Shown here piece by piece: positions 33,761 to 38,519 of a DNA stretch of 38,519 bases. Origin of the DNA: Nostoc sp. NOS(2021) (GTDB lineage Bacteria; Cyanobacteriota; Cyanobacteriia; Cyanobacteriales; Nostocaceae). The position numbers and the translations under genes are program-made. The notes below the pieces were generated by a model. That model worked only from the letters and a program-made list of their open reading frames with translations. It was not told the DNA's origin and made no database searches. The DNA is taken from assembly GCF_017115025.1 (NCBI RefSeq), contig NZ_JABXKM010000029.1, positions 1 to 38,519 of the forward strand, in the 5' to 3' direction. Numbering within the stretch: the stretch's first letter is position 1; every line of letters starts with the position of its first letter.

Positions 33761-36514
33761 ATGTCCTCAACACTGACAGAAAACGTCCGCAAGACAGTGC
33801 TGGAGAATGGTCTAACTGTCTTGACAAAGGAAGTGCATACTGCGCCAGTGGTGACGGTGCAGGTGTGGTATAAGGTTGGCTCACGCAACGAAGAACCGGG
33901 CGTGAATGGCATTGCCCACCAGTTGGAACACATGATGTTTAAAGGGACAAAAAATCGTCCGATTCAATTTGGACGTTTGTTTAGTGCTTTAGGTAGTGAT
34001 TCCAATGCTTTCACCAGCTATGACCAAACTGCATATTACGGTACTGTGGAACGAAACAAGCTGAAAGCGCTCTTAGTGCTGGAAGCAGACAGAATGCAAA
34101 ATTCTCAGATTGAGCCAGAACAACTAGCGAGTGAAAAGCGGGTAGTAATTTCCGAGTTGCAGGGTTACGAAAATAGCCCAGAATATCGCCTCAACCGTGC
34201 CGTCATGCAGGCGGTGTTTCCCAATCATGCTTATGGGTTGCCTGTAGGTGGCACTAAAGCTGATGTCGAGAAATTTGAAGTTGAGCAGGTACAGAAATAT
34301 TACCGCAATTTTTACAGTCCCGATAATGCCGTCTTAGTGATTGTTGGAGATTTTCAAACTGCAAATACCCTCGAAACAATTAAAGAGGTGTTTGGCAAAC
34401 TAGCGAAGAGAGTTAGAAATGAGGAGTTAGGAGTTAGGAGTAAAAATACTTTTACCCCATCAACCTCACTCAGTACTCCGATAGTGTTGCGAGAACCGGG
34501 AGCAGGGCGACTGTTACAAGTTGTGTATCCGCTACCGGATGCAAATCAACCGGATGTGCCTGCGCTGGATGTGATGGATTACATCTTTACAGAGGGACGG
34601 AATTCTAGACTTTATCAGGCATTGGTGGAGTCAGGTTTAGCTAGTGAATTAACAGCGTCCGTTACTAGTTTGCGAGAATCTGGCTGGTATGAGGTGTTGG
34701 TAACGGCTGGTTCTAAACAAGATTTGAAAAAAATTGACTCAGTATTGAGTAGCGCGATCGCTAATGTAGCAGAAAAAGGCGTGACATCTGAGGAAGTTGA
34801 ACGAGCCAAAACCCAATTAACAGCAGATGTAATTTTGAGTAACCGTGATATCACCTCTCAAGCAATGCGATTGGGCAATGATCAAACAACTGCTGGTGAT
34901 TATCGCTACACAGACTACTATTTGGCGGCTGTCCGTCTGGTGAAGCCGACGGATATTGTCGCTGTGATTAACAAATACTTGACAAAAGAAGCCCGGACAG
35001 TAGGCTTTTTTGAACCAACCCAGAAGCAGATAACAGAAGTTGGTGACAAACCAGACTCAGCCCATACTACAGAAAATTTTTCTCCTCTAGCACCTGTGCT
35101 TTTTTCTGAGGTGATGAAATACTTACCGCCTGTGGATTTGGCTACAGATGCGTTGCTTGCCGTCGTTGGCATTAGCGAAGCGGTAGCGTCTCGTAGAGAA
35201 GCGGTAGCGAGTCCTCCAGCGTCAACCTCTCGTAGAGAAGACATCGCCCAAATCTTACCACAGCAATTGAAATTTCCCAACGGATTGCGGATATTACTGC
35301 TAAGAGATCATAGTACTCCCACTGTTACCCTGAGCGGCCATATTCAAGCCGGGACGGAATTTGATCCAGATGATCAAGCTGGACTGGCTGCTTTTGTAGC
35401 AGAGAATTTGCTAAATGGCACTAATAGCAAGGATGTTTTAACTATTGCCAAAGTCTTAGCAGAACGAGGAGCGAGTTTAGACTTTCAAACCTACCGCGAA
35501 GGTGTGCATATTGAGGGTGATAGTTTAGCAGAGGATTTGCCGATACTCCTGGAGATATTGGCAGATGTTGTGAAAAATTGTAACTTTCCAGTCAAAGAGT
35601 TGGAACTGTATCGTGAACAAACTTTAACTGATCTGCAACATGAATTAGATGAGCCATCGGAAGTAGCCAGAAGAATATTTGTTCAGTCAATTTACCCGAA
35701 AAAACATCCCTTACACACCTTTCCCACAGAGGAGAGTTTACAGCAAATTCAGCGCCAGGATGTGATTGATTTCAAAGCTAAACATTATCGTCCAGACACG
35801 ACAGTGCTAGCGCTGGTAGGAGATTTTGATCTGGACAAAGTGCGATCGCTGATTAAAAATAAGTTTGGTGATTGGAAAGTTAGCGGTCAAGCACCCACAT
35901 TAAAATATCCCACGGTATCAATGCCGGAGAAAATAGTGAGTGTCAACCCAGTTTTACCAGGTAAAACCCAAGCTGTGACATATATGGGTTGCACAGGTAT
36001 TAACCGTTATGATCCTCGGTTTCACGCAGCCTTAGTATTAAACCAGATTTTGGGAGGCGATACCTTATCAAGTAGACTGGGTGCAGAAGTGCGCGATCGC
36101 CAAGGTTTGAGTTATGGAATTTATAGCTACTTCCAAGCCGGGAAGAATGCCGGGACATTTTTGATTGAGATGCAGACTAGTCCCGAAGATAGCACCAAAG
36201 CGATCGCTAGCACCCGCCAAATCTTACAGCAAATCCATCAACAAGGCGTCACCGCACTGGAAGTAGAAACAGCTAAACGCACTCTCATCAGCAACTACAA
36301 CGTTTCCCTGGCAAACCCAGAGGAATTAACAGATAGAATTCTGATGAATGAGGTGTACGAACTAGATAAAGTAGAATTGCACTCCCTCACTGATAAAATC
36401 CAGAAAGTCACTCTTGACCAAGTTAATCAAGCGGCTCGTGAGTTACTCCACCCAGATCAAATCGTGGTCGTCACTGCTGGGCCATCTGTGTCACCAGAAA
36501 AAAACATTAGGTAG
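33761..36514 (+). CDS. M16 family (pitrilysin-type) zinc peptidase, two-domain fusion
   Basis: 917 aa from ATG 33761; an in-frame TTG 18 nt upstream is less likely. The N-terminal half carries the inverted zinc motif HQLEH (His53, Glu56, His57) and the region around NRAVMQAVFPNHAYGLPVGG. The C-terminal half is a second M16 domain (from about 500) without HxxEH but with the RQGLSYGIYSYFQAG motif of the non-catalytic partner. Many bacteria encode these halves as two proteins; here they are fused. No signal peptide is evident. The linker and the end of the first subdomain contain repeat-derived segments: NEELGVRS at about 222-229 and SEAVASRREAVASPPASTSRR at about 476-496. Confidence 0.9.
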   Translation: MSSTLTENVRKTVLENGLTVLTKEVHTAPVVTVQVWYKVGSRNEEPGVNGIAHQLEHMMFKGTKNRPIQFGRLFSALGSDSNAFTSYDQTAYYGTVERNKLKALLVLEADRMQNSQIEPEQLASEKRVVISELQGYENSPEYRLNRAVMQAVFPNHAYGLPVGGTKADVEKFEVEQVQKYYRNFYSPDNAVLVIVGDFQTANTLETIKEVFGKLAKRVRNEELGVRSKNTFTPSTSLSTPIVLREPGAGRLLQVVYPLPDANQPDVPALDVMDYIFTEGRNSRLYQALVESGLASELTASVTSLRESGWYEVLVTAGSKQDLKKIDSVLSSAIANVAEKGVTSEEVERAKTQLTADVILSNRDITSQAMRLGNDQTTAGDYRYTDYYLAAVRLVKPTDIVAVINKYLTKEARTVGFFEPTQKQITEVGDKPDSAHTTENFSPLAPVLFSEVMKYLPPVDLATDALLAVVGISEAVASRREAVASPPASTSRREDIAQILPQQLKFPNGLRILLLRDHSTPTVTLSGHIQAGTEFDPDDQAGLAAFVAENLLNGTNSKDVLTIAKVLAERGASLDFQTYREGVHIEGDSLAEDLPILLEILADVVKNCNFPVKELELYREQTLTDLQHELDEPSEVARRIFVQSIYPKKHPLHTFPTEESLQQIQRQDVIDFKAKHYRPDTTVLALVGDFDLDKVRSLIKNKFGDWKVSGQAPTLKYPTVSMPEKIVSVNPVLPGKTQAVTYMGCTGINRYDPRFHAALVLNQILGGDTLSSRLGAEVRDRQGLSYGIYSYFQAGKNAGTFLIEMQTSPEDSTKAIASTRQILQQIHQQGVTALEVETAKRTLISNYNVSLANPEELTDRILMNEVYELDKVELHSLTDKIQKVTLDQVNQAARELLHPDQIVVVTAGPSVSPEKNIR

Positions 36515-36617
36515 AGATGGGCACTGGGCATGGATAATATAAAGAATGGGTAAAGTGGTTTTTGCCGCTACCGATTAATTATTCATGCTCACCAGCATAG
36601 TTTTTTGAGAACTACTG

Positions 36618-37142
36618 ATGAAAATTCACAAATATTTAGATCAAATTGTAATTACATCTGTTAATTTCCCAACTACTGCTTGGCTGCAAATATTACGGCG
36701 GAACTACGTGATATTAACGTTGCTCCTGAGTCTAAATTTCATCGCAGCTACTCCAGCAATGGCGGCAAATTTGTCTGGCGATTTCCTCAAGCAACCAGCC
36801 ACAGAAATTACAGTTAGCTTGGGTAATTCGGCTAACGAACTCAAGTTTGAGCCAAATCATCTGGAATTACTCGTTGGCAAACGCTATGAACTACAGCTTA
36901 CCAATCCCAGCCAACTGAAGCACTATTTTACTGCTAAAGATTTTGCTGATGGCATCTGGACACAAAAAGTTCAAGCAGGCAAAGTAGAAATCAAAGGAGC
37001 CATTCACGAACTTGAACTCAAGCCAGGTGCTGAGGCAGAATGGGTATTTGTGCCCCTGAAATCCGGTACTTATGGCTTACGTTGTCCAATACCGGGACAT
37101 ACGGAAGCAGGTATGACGGGAGAGATTGCCATCAAGAATTAA
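36618..37142 (+). CDS. Exported cupredoxin (type 1 copper protein)
   Basis: 174 aa. An N-terminal extension and hydrophobic signal (VILTLLLSLNFIAATPAMA) ends at an AMA-type cleavage site near residue 49. The mature part is a plastocyanin/azurin-like sandwich with copper ligands H102 (LKHYF), C156, H161 and M166 (CPIPGHTEAGM). All four ligands are present. It is not plastocyanin itself, since the loop lengths differ. It may be an electron carrier or copper-binding periplasmic/lumenal protein. Monocistronic, 103 nt after the M16 gene. Confidence 0.88.
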   Translation: MKIHKYLDQIVITSVNFPTTAWLQILRRNYVILTLLLSLNFIAATPAMAANLSGDFLKQPATEITVSLGNSANELKFEPNHLELLVGKRYELQLTNPSQLKHYFTAKDFADGIWTQKVQAGKVEIKGAIHELELKPGAEAEWVFVPLKSGTYGLRCPIPGHTEAGMTGEIAIKN

Positions 37143-37456
37143 AATAATTCGTAATAATTTGTAGCAAATTCTCTGCGTACCTCTACGTTTAAATTTCAAC
37201 CCTCAATTCGCTACGATTTTACGCAAAGCTGTACTGAGTCCTATAGTGTGCAGCCAAAAATAAGTTAGGGCGATTTTGATTTAAGTCCAACACATCAGGA
37301 GTATCCGAATGTGTTATTGTATATACGTTAGCGGCTAAACTGGAAGAATCCCGATCAGGGATTAAAATAACTTAAATTATAGATATTATTTCTCAAGTAA
37401 TCTAGAGAGAGCATTGATACTTCAGCGGCAGAGCCACCAGTAATTATTCATTTACT
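37143..37456. other. 314-bp intergenic region upstream of map
   Basis: No gene seen. A short hairpin AATCCC / GGGATT lies at about 37346-37363, and the sequence before map is A/T-rich. It presumably contains the map promoter. Confidence 0.4.
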
Positions 37457-38284
37457 ATGAACATTTTCAGTAACTTACTTTCTCAAACAACTCAGCCTGC
37501 AACTGCCAAAAAGCAACGCCGAGGAATTGAAATTAAATCGCTGCGTGAAATTGAAATCATGCGGCAATCAGCGACAATTGTGGCAACTGTCCTAAAAGAA
37601 ATTTCCGAGCTAGTAAAGCCAGGAATGACAACGGCTGATTTGGATACTTATGCAGAAAAACGTATCCGCGAAATGGGTGCAACACCGAGTTTTAAAGGAT
37701 ATCACGGTTTTCCCGGTTCTATCTGCTCCAGCATTAATAATGAAGCAGTACATGGCATTCCTAGTCCCAAGAAAGTGATTCGCGTAGGGGATGTATTAAA
37801 AGTAGATACGGGCGCTTATTACCAAGGCTTTCATGGTGATTCTTGCATTTCAATTGCTGTCGGTGAAGTGACGCAAGAAGCTGCTAAATTAATTCGCGTC
37901 GCCGAAGAAGCTTTATATAAGGGCATTGAACAAGTAAAGGCTGGTGTATACCTACTTGACTTAGCTGGAGCAATTGAAGACCATGTGAAAGCTAACGGCT
38001 TTAGTATAGTCGAAGAGTTCACTGGACACGGTGTCGGTCGTAACCTGCACGAAGAACCTTCAGTATTCAACTACCGTACCCGCGAGATGCCAAATGTTAA
38101 ACTCCGTGCGGGGATGACGCTGGCAATTGAGCCAATTTTAAATGCGGGTTCTAGACATACCCGCACATTATCTGACCGTTGGACAGCAGTCACTGTGGAT
38201 AATTCTTTGTCGGCTCAGTTTGAGCATACAGTGTTGGTAACGGACACTGGTTATGAGATTTTGACTGACCGTTCTAAGGTGTAA
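37457..38284 (+). CDS. map: Methionine aminopeptidase, type I
   Basis: 275 aa; removes the N-terminal Met from nascent proteins in the cytoplasm. The five metal ligands of the pita-bread fold are all present: D117 (VDTGAYY), D128 (FHGDSC), H191 (FTGHGVGR), E225 (AIEPIL) and E256 (QFEHTV). His99 in EAVHGIP is the conserved substrate-site His. It has an N-terminal extension of about 24 residues before the core ([19 protein letters not shown]). Cyanobacteria commonly have several map paralogues, so this may be one of several. Confidence 0.95.
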   Translation: MNIFSNLLSQTTQPATAKKQRRGIEIKSLREIEIMRQSATIVATVLKEISELVKPGMTTADLDTYAEKRIREMGATPSFKGYHGFPGSICSSINNEAVHGIPSPKKVIRVGDVLKVDTGAYYQGFHGDSCISIAVGEVTQEAAKLIRVAEEALYKGIEQVKAGVYLLDLAGAIEDHVKANGFSIVEEFTGHGVGRNLHEEPSVFNYRTREMPNVKLRAGMTLAIEPILNAGSRHTRTLSDRWTAVTVDNSLSAQFEHTVLVTDTGYEILTDRSKV

Positions 38285-38296
38285 TTGTTAGTGTTT

Positions 38297-38345
38297 GTAG
38301 TAAGCACTTCAGTGCTGAGAAAACAAGGACTAAAGTCCTTACTAC
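38297..38345. repeat. Small inverted-repeat element after map
   Basis: GTAGTAAGCACTT and AAGTCCTTACTAC are 13-bp arms with one mismatch, each followed inward by a short palindrome (AAGCACTTCAGTGCTG and AGGACTAAAGTCCT). May act as terminator for map. Confidence 0.6.
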
Positions 38346-38410
38346 GAACTTACTTACCCATCAATTTCAAGTTGACACTCATCTGAGCGATAAACGCTAT
38401 ATTTGACTGA

Positions 38411-38460
38411 TAGCGGTTCTCGATTGAGTAAGGTACAAGAACCCCACCCCCAACCCCCTC
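38411..38460 (+). repeat. Interspersed repeat, copy B
   Basis: Inverted partner of positions 1-52. It is followed at 38475-38489 by GTGTACACACAAGTC, also found at 23970-23984. Confidence 0.75.
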
Positions 38461-38519
38461 CTCGCTTGCCTACGGTGTACACACAAGTCTGAAATAGCTG
38501 ATTAACCAAGGTTTTACCC

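Overview
The window looks like chromosomal DNA of a filamentous, heterocyst-forming cyanobacterium of the Nostoc/Anabaena type. The evidence is: frequent HIP1 octamers (GCGATCGC); heptameric STRR repeats of the GAGTTAG/GAGTTAT kind; many short palindromic MITE-like repeats; a plant-type crtP-crtB carotenoid operon; an adenosylcobalamin-dependent ribonucleotide reductase; and a large tRNA array of the kind known from Anabaena. All calls come from reading the sequence and from family knowledge; no searches were run.

Layout. 0-5 kb: a TonB-like proline/serine-rich membrane protein, an alpha/beta hydrolase, a TnpB-only IS200/IS605 element placed directly behind the hydrolase stop codon, and a divergent cytochrome b6-like protein. 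5-10.1 kb: a cation/proton antiporter with an RCK-type tail, the housekeeping tRNA-Glu(UUC), and a two-gene unit of GAF histidine kinase and SRPBCC protein. 10.5-13.4 kb: a small ribbon-helix-helix-like protein, an HNH endonuclease plus partner gene behind a leader with mutually exclusive hairpins, a nest of MITE-like repeats, and a polysaccharide deacetylase lipoprotein. 13.9-16.7 kb: a compact array of 29 tRNA-like genes whose anticodons cover all 20 amino acids, with several structurally aberrant members. 16.8-26.6 kb: NagZ-type glycosidase, crtP-crtB, housekeeping tRNA-Ser(GCU), a LivJ-type binding lipoprotein, an outer-membrane barrel-like protein, a small membrane protein and the SdhA flavoprotein. 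26.7-28.4 kb: a cluster of tiny accessory genes, with two copies of a two-gene module (DUF6888-like then DUF6887-like, one copy broken by a nonsense codon) around a tandemly duplicated DNA-binding-protein gene. 28.9-38.3 kb: NrdJ interrupted by an intein, a zinc-less quinone-oxidoreductase-type dehydrogenase, a fused M16 peptidase, a cupredoxin and a type I methionine aminopeptidase.

Core metabolism (carotenoids, succinate dehydrogenase, deoxynucleotides, cell-wall recycling, N-terminal Met removal) is interleaved with accessory modules. The most unusual points are: the tRNA array, including three tRNAs with Leu anticodons but no long variable arm and an initiator-like tRNA with an 8-nt anticodon loop; the attenuator-like leader of the HNH operon; a cytochrome b6 homologue keeping only one heme-ligand pair; a histidine kinase whose phospho-acceptor His is Asp exactly at a HIP1 site; and repeat units that have entered or terminated coding sequences.
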